NCBI RefSeq assembly: GCF_031679605.1
Contig: NZ_CP117522.1
Span: forward strand, 5,146,001 to 5,210,000
DNA: 64,000 nucleotides
Origin: Streptomyces luomodiensis
GTDB lineage: Bacteria > Actinomycetota > Actinomycetes > Streptomycetales > Streptomycetaceae
Reading direction: 5' to 3'
The notes under the pieces are model-generated. The model was not told the origin of the DNA. It did not search any database and saw only the letters and a program-made list of their open reading frames with translations. Below, one piece after another: positions 25,148 through 33,941 of the stretch. A program made the translations under genes and the position numbers. The first letter of the stretch is position 1. Each line of letters starts with the position of its first letter.

Positions 25148-26142
25148 CCCAGGCCCTCGTCCTCCGCGAGCCGTCGTAGCCGCTCGCGGGGGGCGCGCAG
25201 GGAGCGGCCCCTGGTGTCCGTACGGGCCCAGGGGTCGTCGGCGAGGCGCTCGCCGACGGTCCGCAGGGTCCAGCGGTCGGACCGCAACGCCGGGTCGTCC
25301 AGCTCCCGTGCGTCGATGGGCGTGGCGACGGGGGCTCCGGGGCGGGCGCGCACCGCGTACGGGGTGACGGCGGTCTGGGCGTAGGCGTTGCGCTGGGTGT
25401 CGAGGTAGAGCCGGCCGCGCCGCTTGGCCTTGCGCGGCTCGGTGGTGAGCCGGTCGGGGTGGCGGGCGGCCAGCAGATCGGCGGCGTCGCGGGCGAAGGA
25501 CCGCACGGTGTCGAAATCGGCGTGGCCGTCCAGCGGGACGACGACGTGCACGCCGCGCGAGCCGGTGGTCATCAGCAGCCCCGGCAGCCCGAGCTCGCCG
25601 AGCAGCGCGCAGCAGCGGCGGGCCGCCCAGCGCACCTCCTCGAAGCCGCTTTCAGCGGATACACCGGATGTGCCGGATGCACCGGGTTCGTTGGTTTTCC
25701 TCGACTCGTCGGACGACGGCGGATCGAGGTCGAGGATCAACCGGTCGGGGTGGTCGGGCCGGTCGGCGCGGGAGAGCCAGCGGTGCGGGGTGACGCACGC
25801 CTGGTCGGCGAGGTAGAGCAGGGTCGCGGTGTCATCGCAGACCACATGCGTGACCTTGCCGCCCTCCTTGGGAAGGACGGCGCGCCGCACCCAGTCCGGA
25901 AAGTGGTCGGGTGCGTTCTTCTGCATGAGCGGCTTGCCGCCGATTCCGTCCGGATGGCGTTCCATCATCAATGGGCGGCCGCGCAACTGCGGAATGATGC
26001 GCCGCGAGACCGAGCGGTAGTACTCGACAAGATCCCACTTTGTGATCCCATCATCGGGGAAGAGCACCTTTTCCGGCCGGCTGACCCGTACGGTGCGGCG
26101 CCCGGCCCTGACGTTCCGCGCATCGTTCCGCTTCTCGCTCAT
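25144..26142 (-). CDS. LigD-type primase-polymerase (NHEJ), stand-alone
   Basis: 332 residues matching the polymerase domain of bacterial LigD (archaeo-eukaryotic primase fold): PEKVLFPDDGITKWDLVEYY, RPLMMERHPDGIGGKPLMQKNAPDHFPDW, LILDLDPP (catalytic Asp pair), LLMTTGSRGVHVVVPL, and KRRGRLYLDTQRNAYAQTAVTPYAVRARPGAPVATP. The family adds ribonucleotides at double-strand-break ends during Ku-dependent end joining. No ligase or nuclease domain is attached, and no Ku gene lies in the window. A 20-residue Ser/Glu-rich insertion (SSDESRKTNEPGAS...) follows DLDPP. ATG 26142 lacks a clear ribosome site. It is divergent from the LysR-type gene. Confidence 0.9.
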   Translation of the reverse strand: MSEKRNDARNVRAGRRTVRVSRPEKVLFPDDGITKWDLVEYYRSVSRRIIPQLRGRPLMMERHPDGIGGKPLMQKNAPDHFPDWVRRAVLPKEGGKVTHVVCDDTATLLYLADQACVTPHRWLSRADRPDHPDRLILDLDPPSSDESRKTNEPGASGTSGVSAESGFEEVRWAARRCCALLGELGLPGLLMTTGSRGVHVVVPLDGHADFDTVRSFARDAADLLAARHPDRLTTEPRKAKRRGRLYLDTQRNAYAQTAVTPYAVRARPGAPVATPIDARELDDPALRSDRWTLRTVGERLADDPWARTDTRGRSLRAPRERLRRLAEDEGLG

Positions 26143-26223
26143 ATGGGACGGGGGTTACCGCATGGTCGCTGACTAAACTCTGGAGCCGGGAAAAACGGAG
26201 GAAGTTGAAAAGCGGGGGAAATC

Positions 26224-27348
26224 ATGGTGAGGCCCGGATCGCTCGGATCACCGGTGAGGGAGGGGCCCCGGCGCTGGACGCAGAGCCCGCTCGCTCTCAT
26301 GGACACCACGATGGACCAGTTGCGCACCCTGATCATGGTCCATGAGGCCGGTACCGCGCTGGGCGCGGCACGGATTCTGGGCCGCGAACAGTCCAGCGTG
26401 CAAAAGCAGATCGACACGATGAACCGGAACTTTCGCGAGCTTTGCGGCGAACCGCTCGTGCTCAAGCAGGGGCGGGGCAAGGACGTGCTGTTCACCGGCA
26501 CCGGAGAAGCCCTGGTCGAATTGGCGCGCGGAACTCTCGGTGACTGGCTGGACGGCATCCATGAGTCGCGCCGCCGACTGGGAAAAACCCTGATGGTGGG
26601 CACCACCCGATTTACTCTCAGCTATCTGGCGGGTGCCGGGGAACTGGTGGCCGAGGAGTTCCGGCAGCGGGAGATCGAACTCAAGGTCGGCCATGTGCGC
26701 ACCCGGGACGTACTGGCCAAGCTGCGCGCCAAGGATGTCGACCTGGTGTGCGGCTCCGTGGTGACCAGGCCCGACAGCGCGGATGAGCTCACCGCCTTCG
26801 ATGTAATGGAGTGGCGCCGCAGCGGGGTTTCGCTGCTGACCAATCTGCCCGAGGACGAGCTGCCCGGCCCGACCGCCCCGACCAGCGCGCTGCGCACGCT
26901 GCCGCTGGTGGTCTCGGCCAGCGGGCTGATGGCCGGGGTGCTGCACACCTGGTTCGGCGGTGACTACCGCGGCAAGCTGCGCATCGCCGCCGAGATCGAC
27001 ACCGTCAACTACGGTTTCGAGCTGCTGCGCTCCGGTCTGCTGCGCGGCTGCATGCTGGTCACCAAGGGGGTCGCGGACGCGGCGGGCGATCCGAGGGTGG
27101 CCTATGGACGCGGGTTGCGCGCCGTCGAGCTGGTCAATGACACCGGGCCCCGGCTGGAGGTGCTGCTGGGCGCCTTCACCCGGCGCGGGGAGCGCGCGTC
27201 CTACGACGCCGCCCACCCGCTCAATCTGCTCTGGGACGCGCTCGCGCGGGAGAACGCGCGCTGGCAGCGGGAGCAGCGCTGGCCCACACCGGGGCTGGAG
27301 CCCGATCCGTTCGAGCTGGCCAACTCCTACAACCCGAGCGAGAGCTGA
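26224..27348 (+). CDS. LysR-type transcriptional regulator (divergent subgroup)
   Basis: 374 residues. The N-terminal winged HTH (about 26-90: MDQLRTLIMVHEAGTALGAARILGREQSSVQKQIDTMNRNFRELCGEPLVLKQGRGKDVLFTGTGEALV) fits the LysR fold with an altered recognition helix, followed by an effector domain with TLMVGTTRFTLSYLAG and KLRAKDVDLVCGS. The C-terminus has a hydrophilic tail (NLLWDALARENARWQREQRWP). ATG 26224 is preceded by GCGGGGGAAA; an in-frame ATG at 26299 would shorten the head. It is divergent from the LigD-type polymerase, with 81 bp between starts. Regulated genes are unknown. Confidence 0.85.
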   Translation: MVRPGSLGSPVREGPRRWTQSPLALMDTTMDQLRTLIMVHEAGTALGAARILGREQSSVQKQIDTMNRNFRELCGEPLVLKQGRGKDVLFTGTGEALVELARGTLGDWLDGIHESRRRLGKTLMVGTTRFTLSYLAGAGELVAEEFRQREIELKVGHVRTRDVLAKLRAKDVDLVCGSVVTRPDSADELTAFDVMEWRRSGVSLLTNLPEDELPGPTAPTSALRTLPLVVSASGLMAGVLHTWFGGDYRGKLRIAAEIDTVNYGFELLRSGLLRGCMLVTKGVADAAGDPRVAYGRGLRAVELVNDTGPRLEVLLGAFTRRGERASYDAAHPLNLLWDALARENARWQREQRWPTPGLEPDPFELANSYNPSES

Positions 27349-27423
27349 AGCTCCGCCCAGCCGCCACTGCCCCGTCCCCGCCCGCCCCGACCGTACGACG
27401 GCCCGGGGCCGGGCGGTCCGGGG

Positions 27424-28962
27424 TCACTCGCCGCGCAGCGCCAGCACCGTCTCGACCGTGTCCGCCTGGTCCGCCGGCTTGTCCTCCCGGTAGCGCAGCA
27501 CCCGCGCGAACCGCAGCGTGACGCCCGCCGGGTAGCGGGACGAGCGCTGCAGCCCGTCGAAGGCCACCTCCACCACCAGCTCCGGCCGCACCCGCACCAC
27601 CCAGCCGTCGTCGCTGACCGCGAGCCCCAGCAGCGCCTCCGTCTGCCACTCCAGCATCGCGTCGGTGAGCCCCTTGAAGGTCTTGCCCAGCATCAGATAC
27701 GTCCCGTCCGGCTGCCGCGCGCCCAGGTGCAGGTTGGACAGCTTCCCGGTGCGGCGGCCGTGCCCCCACTCCGCCGCCAGCACCACCAGATCCAGCGTGT
27801 GCACCGGTTTGACCTTCAGCCAGGACGCCCCGCGCCGACCCGCGCCGTACGGCGCCTCCAGCGCCTTGACCAGCACCCCCTCATGGCCCCGGGCCAGTAC
27901 GTCCGCGGCGAACTCGCGCGCCGCCCGGCGGGTCTCCGGGTCCGCGGGGTCCCCGGCCACCAGCCGCCGCACCCGGCGGGGACCGGGGGCTATCCGGGCC
28001 AGTTCGGCGTGGCGCTCGCGGGCCGGGAGATCGAGCAGATCGCGGTCGTCCACGGCGAGCAGGTCGAAGAAGACGGGGGACAGCGGCAGCGCGGCCGACG
28101 CCCCGGCCACATCGAGCCGGGAGCCGACCCGGCCGGAGATCTCCTGGAACGGACGCGGCCGCCCCTCCGCGTCCAGCGAGATCACCTCGCCGTCGAGGAT
28201 CGCCCGGTCCACCGCCAGTTCGCGCGCGGCCGTGACGACCTCCGGCAGGCGCTCGGTGATCTCGTCGAGGGTGCGGGTGTAGATCCGCACGTCCGCGCCG
28301 TCCCGGTGCACCTGCACCCGGATGCCGTCCAGCTTCTCCTCGACCGCACACGACCCCAGCCGGTCCAGGGCCTCGTCGAGGTCCTTGGCGCTCTGCGCGA
28401 GCATCGGCAGCACCGGCCGTCCCACCCGGAGCCGGAAGTCGGCCAGCGCCTTCGGGCCGCGCGCCAGCAGCGCCTCGGCGACCGCGCCCAGCGAACCGCC
28501 GAGCATCACCGCCCGCCGTACCTCGGCGGCCGGTGCGCCCACCGCCTCGGCGAGCCCCTCCACGGCCAGCCCCTCCAGCGCCCCCTGCCGCAGCTCCCCG
28601 CCGATCAGGCCGAGCAGAAAGTGCTGCTCCTCCTTGGTCGCGGCCGACATCAGCCCGCCCACCAGCCGCTTGCGGGCCGCCGTCGCCCCGGTGCCGGAGA
28701 CCGCCGCGACCTCGCTCAGGGTCTGGTCCACATCGAGCACCGCGAGACTCGGCTCGGCGGCGGGCTCCCGCCGCTGCCGCAGGGTGGACCAGCCCACTCC
28801 GGTGCGGCGCTGGGGCAGTCTGCCCGCGAGGTAGGTGATCACCACGGCCGCCTCGGCCGGTTCCGTACGCCGGAACAGCCGGGCCAGCGCGGCGATCTTC
28901 GCCGAGCGGGCGGAGGTGGCCGCGACCTGGCGGGAGGTCAGCGCGACATCGGCCAGCAGCAT
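27424..28962 (-). CDS. ligB: ATP-dependent DNA ligase LigB-like
   Basis: 512 residues. The N-terminal ligase domain (1-190, [56 protein letters not shown]) precedes the nucleotidyltransferase core with the adenylation Lys in [14 protein letters not shown], then [36 protein letters not shown] and [14 protein letters not shown] (motifs III-V). The OB domain ends the protein (LEVVEVAFD-like [33 protein letters not shown]). It seals nicks with ATP and resembles mycobacterial LigB, which is separate from the NHEJ LigD and the NAD-dependent LigA. ATG 28962 was chosen since MLLADVAL is the usual start. It is transcribed divergently from the PAS-SpoIIE gene. Confidence 0.95.
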   Translation of the reverse strand: MLLADVALTSRQVAATSARSAKIAALARLFRRTEPAEAAVVITYLAGRLPQRRTGVGWSTLRQRREPAAEPSLAVLDVDQTLSEVAAVSGTGATAARKRLVGGLMSAATKEEQHFLLGLIGGELRQGALEGLAVEGLAEAVGAPAAEVRRAVMLGGSLGAVAEALLARGPKALADFRLRVGRPVLPMLAQSAKDLDEALDRLGSCAVEEKLDGIRVQVHRDGADVRIYTRTLDEITERLPEVVTAARELAVDRAILDGEVISLDAEGRPRPFQEISGRVGSRLDVAGASAALPLSPVFFDLLAVDDRDLLDLPARERHAELARIAPGPRRVRRLVAGDPADPETRRAAREFAADVLARGHEGVLVKALEAPYGAGRRGASWLKVKPVHTLDLVVLAAEWGHGRRTGKLSNLHLGARQPDGTYLMLGKTFKGLTDAMLEWQTEALLGLAVSDDGWVVRVRPELVVEVAFDGLQRSSRYPAGVTLRFARVLRYREDKPADQADTVETVLALRGE

Positions 28963-29133
28963 GGCTCCAGCCTGCCCCGCACCCCGCCCGGCCGCCATAC
29001 GGCACCGGGGCCCGGCCGCCCCGGTGGCCCCGGCCGCCCCCGCGGCATCTGTGGGCCCGAGCGGTGGGAGAGGAATACATTTGCACATAAGGGTCATAGG
29101 GGGCGGGGCGGGTGTACACACAGGGAGCGCGCC

Positions 29134-30381
29134 ACGAAACAGCACATCGACTACGAAACTCTGTTCGAGGCCACTCCGAGCCCGATGCTCGTTCTGGGTC
29201 CCGATCTGGTGATCGTCGCGGCCAATGACAGCTATCTGAACGTCACCGGGCGCACCCGCGAGGACCTGATCGGGGAGTATGTCTTCGACGCCTTCCCCCG
29301 CAACCCGGCCCAACCCGAGTCCACCGCCACCCGCAATCTGGAGGCCTCGCTGCACCGGGTGCTGTGCACGGGGGAGCGGGACGCGATGGCGCTGCAGAGG
29401 TATGACATCCCGGTCACCGACCGCGCGGGCGGATTCGAGGAGCGGTACTGGAGCCAGATCAACTCCCCCGTGCGCGGCCGGGACGGCAGCGTCGAGCTGA
29501 TCATCCACCGGGTCGAGGACGTCACGGCCTTCATCCGGGGGAGCGAGGGCCGGGCCGCATCGGAGGAGGGCCTGGGCCCGCGGACCGAGAACATGGACGC
29601 GGACCTCTACATCCGCGCACGGGAGCTGCAAGAGCTCAACGAGTGGCTGCGGCAGGCCCACGCCCGCGAGCGGGAGACCGCGCTGACCCTCCAGCAGTCG
29701 ATGCTGCCCGCCTGCCCGCCGGAGGCGCATCCGAACGCGGCCGTGCGCTACCACCCGGCCGTGGGGTCGCTCAATGTGTGCGGCGACTGGTACGAGCTGA
29801 CCGACCTGGCCGACGGCCGGATCGCCGTCGCGGTCGGGGACGTGGTGGGCCAGGGGCTGGAGGCCGCGTGTGTCATGGGGCAGCTGCGCAGCGCGCTGTC
29901 CGCCGCGACCCGCGCCGTGAACGGACCGGCACGGGCGATGGACGTGCTCGGCCGCTATGCGCGCTTCGTCGACGGGGCGCTGGCCGCGACCGCCGTCCAG
30001 GTCGTCATCGACCCCGCCGCGCACACCGTCGAGTACAGCTGCGCGGGCCACCCGCCGCCGCTGCTGCTCCAGGCCGGGGGCGCCGTGGACGTGCTGGACC
30101 AGGCGACGGATCCGCCGCTGGGGGCTCGGGCCGAGGAGATCCCCCGGCCGCAGGCCAGCGTCGGCTACGCCGCGGGGGACACGCTGGTGCTCTACACCGA
30201 CGGGCTGATCGAGCGCCGCGAGGAGGACATCGACGTCGGGCTGAACCGGCTCAGCGAGAGCCTCGCCCGGCACTGCGGGCTGAAGCCGGAACCGATGGCC
30301 GACGCGCTCCTCGGCGACCTCGGTGTCACCGGTGGCGGCCCGGCCGCCGACGACACCGCGCTCGTGGTGATCGGACTCTGA
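29134..30381 (+). CDS. PAS-SpoIIE (PP2C) phosphatase, apparent ACG start
   Basis: 415 residues. PAS domain (about 8-120: [48 protein letters not shown]), a coiled linker ([35 protein letters not shown]), then a SpoIIE phosphatase ([74 protein letters not shown]). It likely dephosphorylates an anti-anti-sigma-type protein. No ATG, GTG or TTG is in frame between the LigB promoter region and the PAS domain; the family normally starts M/V-TK-x-x-IDY. The codon at that position is ACG (29134-29136), with GGGAG 6 bases upstream. The next in-frame ATG (29185) would cut into the PAS fold. Confidence 0.88.
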   Translation, partial: TKQHIDYETLFEATPSPMLVLGPDLVIVAANDSYLNVTGRTREDLIGEYVFDAFPRNPAQPESTATRNLEASLHRVLCTGERDAMALQRYDIPVTDRAGGFEERYWSQINSPVRGRDGSVELIIHRVEDVTAFIRGSEGRAASEEGLGPRTENMDADLYIRARELQELNEWLRQAHARERETALTLQQSMLPACPPEAHPNAAVRYHPAVGSLNVCGDWYELTDLADGRIAVAVGDVVGQGLEAACVMGQLRSALSAATRAVNGPARAMDVLGRYARFVDGALAATAVQVVIDPAAHTVEYSCAGHPPPLLLQAGGAVDVLDQATDPPLGARAEEIPRPQASVGYAAGDTLVLYTDGLIERREEDIDVGLNRLSESLARHCGLKPEPMADALLGDLGVTGGGPAADDTALVVIGL

Positions 30382-30402
30382 AACAGAACGCGACGCCGGG
30401 GG

Positions 30403-30858
30403 TCAGGCGGTACGCCCCGCCTCGGCGCGTGCCGCGTCGCCACGGCTCGGCCCGGCGCACAGCGCCCAGATGACCAGGGCGTCGAGGATGAGCAGCACCG
30501 TGGCCCAGACCGGGTAGTACGGCAGCCACAGGAAGTTGGCGACCAGCGCGAGACCGGCCAGCACCACCCCCGTGACCCGCGCCCACATCGCACCGGTGAA
30601 GACCGCGCAACCGGCGACCAGGAGGGCGATGCCGATGGCGAAGTGGACCCAGCCCCATCCGGAGAGGTCGAACTGGAAGATATAGCTCCGCGTGACCAGG
30701 AACACATTGTCGGTCCGGATGGCCGAAATGCCCTGGAGCAGGTTCATCGCGCCACCGAAGATCATCATGACGGCCGCGAAGACGACCCACCCGCTCACCG
30801 CCCGGTGCGCGCGGCCCGGGGCGGCCCCTGTCTGCACTCCACCGACGTGACTGGCCAT
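30403..30858 (-). CDS. Four-helix membrane protein (DUF7144-like)
   Basis: 151 residues with four hydrophobic helices: GWVVFAAVMMIFGGAMNLLQGI, WGWVHFAIGIALLVAGCAVFTG, RVTGVVLAGLALVANFLWLP and WATVLLILDALVIWALC. The pattern matches a small family of Streptomyces membrane proteins named DUF7144 in my recollection. Function unknown. ATG 30858 was chosen over 30873 because GGAG is spaced correctly for it. It is divergent from the sensor phosphatase at 31035, and ends 21 bp from the PAS-SpoIIE stop. Confidence 0.8.
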   Translation of the reverse strand: MASHVGGVQTGAAPGRAHRAVSGWVVFAAVMMIFGGAMNLLQGISAIRTDNVFLVTRSYIFQFDLSGWGWVHFAIGIALLVAGCAVFTGAMWARVTGVVLAGLALVANFLWLPYYPVWATVLLILDALVIWALCAGPSRGDAARAEAGRTA

Positions 30859-30955
30859 GTCGGGCTCCTTCATCAGGCGAAATTACCCTTTTTACAGGTT
30901 TGCACAGCGCCCCGCTTTCGGCACTTCGCCCGTCGGCGGCGCACCCCGTGCCGAA

Positions 30956-30997
30956 CGTCCGGAGCGGTGCGTCCGGAGCGGTGCGTCCGGAGCGGGA
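30956..30997. repeat. Three 14-bp tandem direct repeats
   Basis: CGTCCGGAGCGGTG occurs at 30956-30969 and 30970-30983, with a third copy (last two bases differ) at 30984-30997. It is in the divergent promoter region between the membrane protein and the sensor phosphatase. Iterated sites of this kind can bind a regulator in tandem. Confidence 0.75.
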
Positions 30998-31011
30998 CAG
31001 GGATTCGCCTT

Positions 31012-31025
31012 CCGGGAATTCCCGG
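31012..31025. promoter_or_regulatory. Perfect 14-bp palindrome
   Basis: CCGGGAATTCCCGG is fully self-complementary and lies 9 bases before the ATG 31035 of the sensor phosphatase, covering its expected ribosome-binding zone. It may be an operator. Confidence 0.55.
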
Positions 31026-31034
31026 TGTAGATGT

Positions 31035-33707
31035 ATGGGTATGCCCCGGTTCATGGGTCGATCGCGGGGTCGGTCATGGCTGAGCGTGCGCAGCGTCGCC
31101 GGCCAGGTCTTCGTTCTCCAGCTTGTGATCGTGCTGCTGCTCGGCGTGGCGGCGACCGTCGCCCTGGTGCTCCAGGGGCGGCACGACGCCGTCGAGCAAG
31201 CCCGCGGCCGGTCCGTCGCGGTCGCCGAGACCTTCGCCAACGCACCGGGGGTCGCCCAGGCGCTGCACAGCCGCAATCCGACCAAGGTGCTCCAGCCCAG
31301 GGCCGAGGCGGCCCGGAAGCGGTCCGGGCTCGACTTCGTCGTGGTGGTGAACCCCAAGGGCATCCGGATCACCCACCCCAATCCGCATCGCATCGGCAAG
31401 CCGTTCATCGGCACCATCGGCCCCTCGCTGCGGGGGCACACCATCACCGAGAGCCGCCCCGGAACCCTCGGCCCGGCGATGCAGGCGGTCGCCCCGATCT
31501 TCGACAGCCGGCACAAGGTCGTCGGCGTGGTGGGTGCCGGGTTCACCATCCGCAGGGTGAGCGGGCTCGCCGAACGTCAGCTGCCGCTGCTCGTCGGCGC
31601 CCTCTCCGCCTCCCTGGCCCTGGCCACCGGCGGCACCGCGCTGGTGGGCAGGCGGCTGCGGCGCCAGACCCGCGGCCTGGACCCGGTCGAGCTGACCCGG
31701 ATGTACGAGCACCATGACGCGGTGCTGCACTCGGTGCGCGAGGGCGTGCTGATCGTCGGCGATGACGGCCGGCTGGTGCTCGCCAACGACGAGGCGTCCC
31801 GGCTGCTCGGTCTGCCCGAGCGGCCGGAGGGCCGGAAGGTCGCCGAGCTGGGCCTGGAGCCGCATGTCAGCGACGTCCTGACCGCCGGGCGCGATGTCAC
31901 CGACGAGGTGCTGGTGGCCGGCGACCGGCTGCTGGCCATCAACAACCGGCTGACCGACCGCGACGGCGGGCCGCCCGGCAGCGTCGCCACCCTGCGCGAC
32001 TCCACCGAACTGCGCGCCCTCTCCGGCCGTGCCGAAGTGGCGCAGAAGCGGCTCAAGCTGCTGTACGACGCGAGCGTGGGGATCGGCACCACGCTCGATG
32101 TGAGCCGGACCGCCGAGGAGCTGGCGCAGGTGGCGGTGGACCGCTTCGCCGACTTCGTCACCGTCGACCTGGCGGAGCCCGTCCTGCGCGGCGACGAGCC
32201 GCTGGCGCTCGGCGGTACCGACATGTGCCGGACGGCGGTCCACGGCATCCGGCCGGACCACCCCTTCTATCCGGTCGGCCGGCGGTTCTCGTTCGTCCCC
32301 ACCTCACCCCAGGCGGGGGGCCTGAACAGGGGTGAGCCGGCGGTGGAGACCGATCTGGCCGAGGCCACCGGCTGGCAGGCCCAGGACCCGCGGCAGACCG
32401 CCAAGGTCATCGCGTACGGCGTGCGGTCGCTGGTGACCGTGCCGCTGCGGGCCCGGGGCGTGCTGCTGGGCGTGGTCAACTTCTGGCGGACGGCGCGGCG
32501 CGACCCCTTCGAAGAGGAAGAGGTGTCCCTCGCCGAGGAGCTGGCCTCGCACGCCGCGGTCTGCATCGACAACGCCCGCCGCTACACCCGCGAGCACACC
32601 ATGGCGGTGACGCTCCAGCACAGTCTGCTGCCCCGCGCCCTGCCCGCCCAGAGCGCCCTCGATGTGGCCTTCCGCTATCTGCCGGCCGAGTCGGGGGTCG
32701 GGGGCGACTGGTTCGACGTGATCCCGTTGCCGGGGGCGCGGGTGGCGCTGGTGGTGGGCGACGTCGTCGGGCACGGTCTGCACGCGGCGGCCACGATGGG
32801 GCGGCTGCGCACGGCGGTGCACAACTTCTCCACCCTGGACCTGGCGCCCGATGAGATCCTCTCCCACCTGGACGATCTGGTGGCCCGTATCGACCAGGAC
32901 GAGCGCCCCGGGCAGCCGGGCGGTGACGGCGGTGAGGGGATCACCGGGGCCACCTGTCTGTACGGGATCTACGACCCGGTCACCCGGTGCTGCACCATGG
33001 CGCGGGCCGGTCATCCGCCGCCCGCGCTGGTCCGGCCGGACGGCACCGTGGAGTTCCTCGAGCTGCCCGCCGGACCGCCGCTGGGCCTGGGCGGGCTGCC
33101 GTTCGAGACCGCCGAGGCGGAGCTGGCCGAGGGCAGCCATCTCGTCCTCTACACCGACGGGCTCGTCGAGGACCGCCGCCGGGAGATCGACACCGGTCTG
33201 GAGCTGCTGCGCGACGCCCTGTCCCATCCCGGCCGGACGCCCGAGCAGATCTGCACTGAGGTGCTGGACGCGATGCTGCCCAGCGATCCGAGCGATGACA
33301 TCGCCCTGATCGCCGCCCGTACCCGGGTCCTGGGCGCCGACCGCGTGGCCTCCTGGGACGTGCCGTACGATCCGGCCGCCGTGGCCGGGGTGCGCGCCGA
33401 GGTCATGCGGCGGCTGGCGGAGTGGGGGCTGGCGGAGGTCGCGTTCACCGCCGAGTTGGTGCTCAGCGAGCTGATCACCAACGCCATCCGCCATGCCACC
33501 GGCCCGATCCGGGTGCAGCTGATCCGCGAACGCGCCCTGATCTGCGAGGTCTCCGACACCAGCAGCACCTCCCCGCATCTGCGGTACGCGGCGACGACGG
33601 ACGAGGGCGGCCGGGGGCTCTTCCTGGTCGCCCGGTTCGCCGAGCGCTGGGGCACCCGCTACACCTCGGACGGCAAGGTCATCTGGGCCGAGCTGGCCAT
33701 TCCCTGA
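31035..33707 (+). CDS. Membrane sensor SpoIIE phosphatase (sCache-PAS-GAF-SpoIIE-ATPase)
   Basis: 890 residues. TM1 (VFVLQLVIVLLLGVAATVALVL, about 24-45), an extracytoplasmic CitA/DcuS-like sensor (about 46-165: FVVVVNPKGIRITHPNPHRIGKPF, VGVVGAGFTI), TM2 (LLVGALSASLALATGGTALVG), PAS (about 215-320, GVLIVGDDGRLVLANDEASRLLG), GAF (about 345-510), SpoIIE phosphatase (about 530-750, [51 protein letters not shown]) and GHKL ATPase (about 770-885, AELVLSELITNAIRHATGP). The N-terminal half is that of a citrate/C4-dicarboxylate-sensing kinase whose output has been replaced. It probably relays an extracellular small-molecule signal to an anti-sigma pathway. Start could be ATG 31035 or 31041; no strong ribosome site is seen. 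Confidence 0.9.
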   Translation: MGMPRFMGRSRGRSWLSVRSVAGQVFVLQLVIVLLLGVAATVALVLQGRHDAVEQARGRSVAVAETFANAPGVAQALHSRNPTKVLQPRAEAARKRSGLDFVVVVNPKGIRITHPNPHRIGKPFIGTIGPSLRGHTITESRPGTLGPAMQAVAPIFDSRHKVVGVVGAGFTIRRVSGLAERQLPLLVGALSASLALATGGTALVGRRLRRQTRGLDPVELTRMYEHHDAVLHSVREGVLIVGDDGRLVLANDEASRLLGLPERPEGRKVAELGLEPHVSDVLTAGRDVTDEVLVAGDRLLAINNRLTDRDGGPPGSVATLRDSTELRALSGRAEVAQKRLKLLYDASVGIGTTLDVSRTAEELAQVAVDRFADFVTVDLAEPVLRGDEPLALGGTDMCRTAVHGIRPDHPFYPVGRRFSFVPTSPQAGGLNRGEPAVETDLAEATGWQAQDPRQTAKVIAYGVRSLVTVPLRARGVLLGVVNFWRTARRDPFEEEEVSLAEELASHAAVCIDNARRYTREHTMAVTLQHSLLPRALPAQSALDVAFRYLPAESGVGGDWFDVIPLPGARVALVVGDVVGHGLHAAATMGRLRTAVHNFSTLDLAPDEILSHLDDLVARIDQDERPGQPGGDGGEGITGATCLYGIYDPVTRCCTMARAGHPPPALVRPDGTVEFLELPAGPPLGLGGLPFETAEAELAEGSHLVLYTDGLVEDRRREIDTGLELLRDALSHPGRTPEQICTEVLDAMLPSDPSDDIALIAARTRVLGADRVASWDVPYDPAAVAGVRAEVMRRLAEWGLAEVAFTAELVLSELITNAIRHATGPIRVQLIRERALICEVSDTSSTSPHLRYAATTDEGGRGLFLVARFAERWGTRYTSDGKVIWAELAIP

Positions 33708-33941
33708 CGCCTGGGTCCACGGCCCGTCAGGGCGCGGCGTGGCGGGAAGATGAGCGTCGGCCGTGGCATATACGTCCGGAACGCGGCGCTTTCGGCCAAC
33801 TCGATTTGACGGTCCGTCATGATCCATGTGCTGAGAGGGGCCGGTCAAAATCACGTGACTCTACTAACATGTGGCGCCCACGGCTTGATGTCCGCGTGGT
33901 CCAGCCACAAACCCTCAACGCGCCCCATGAGGACCTGATAG

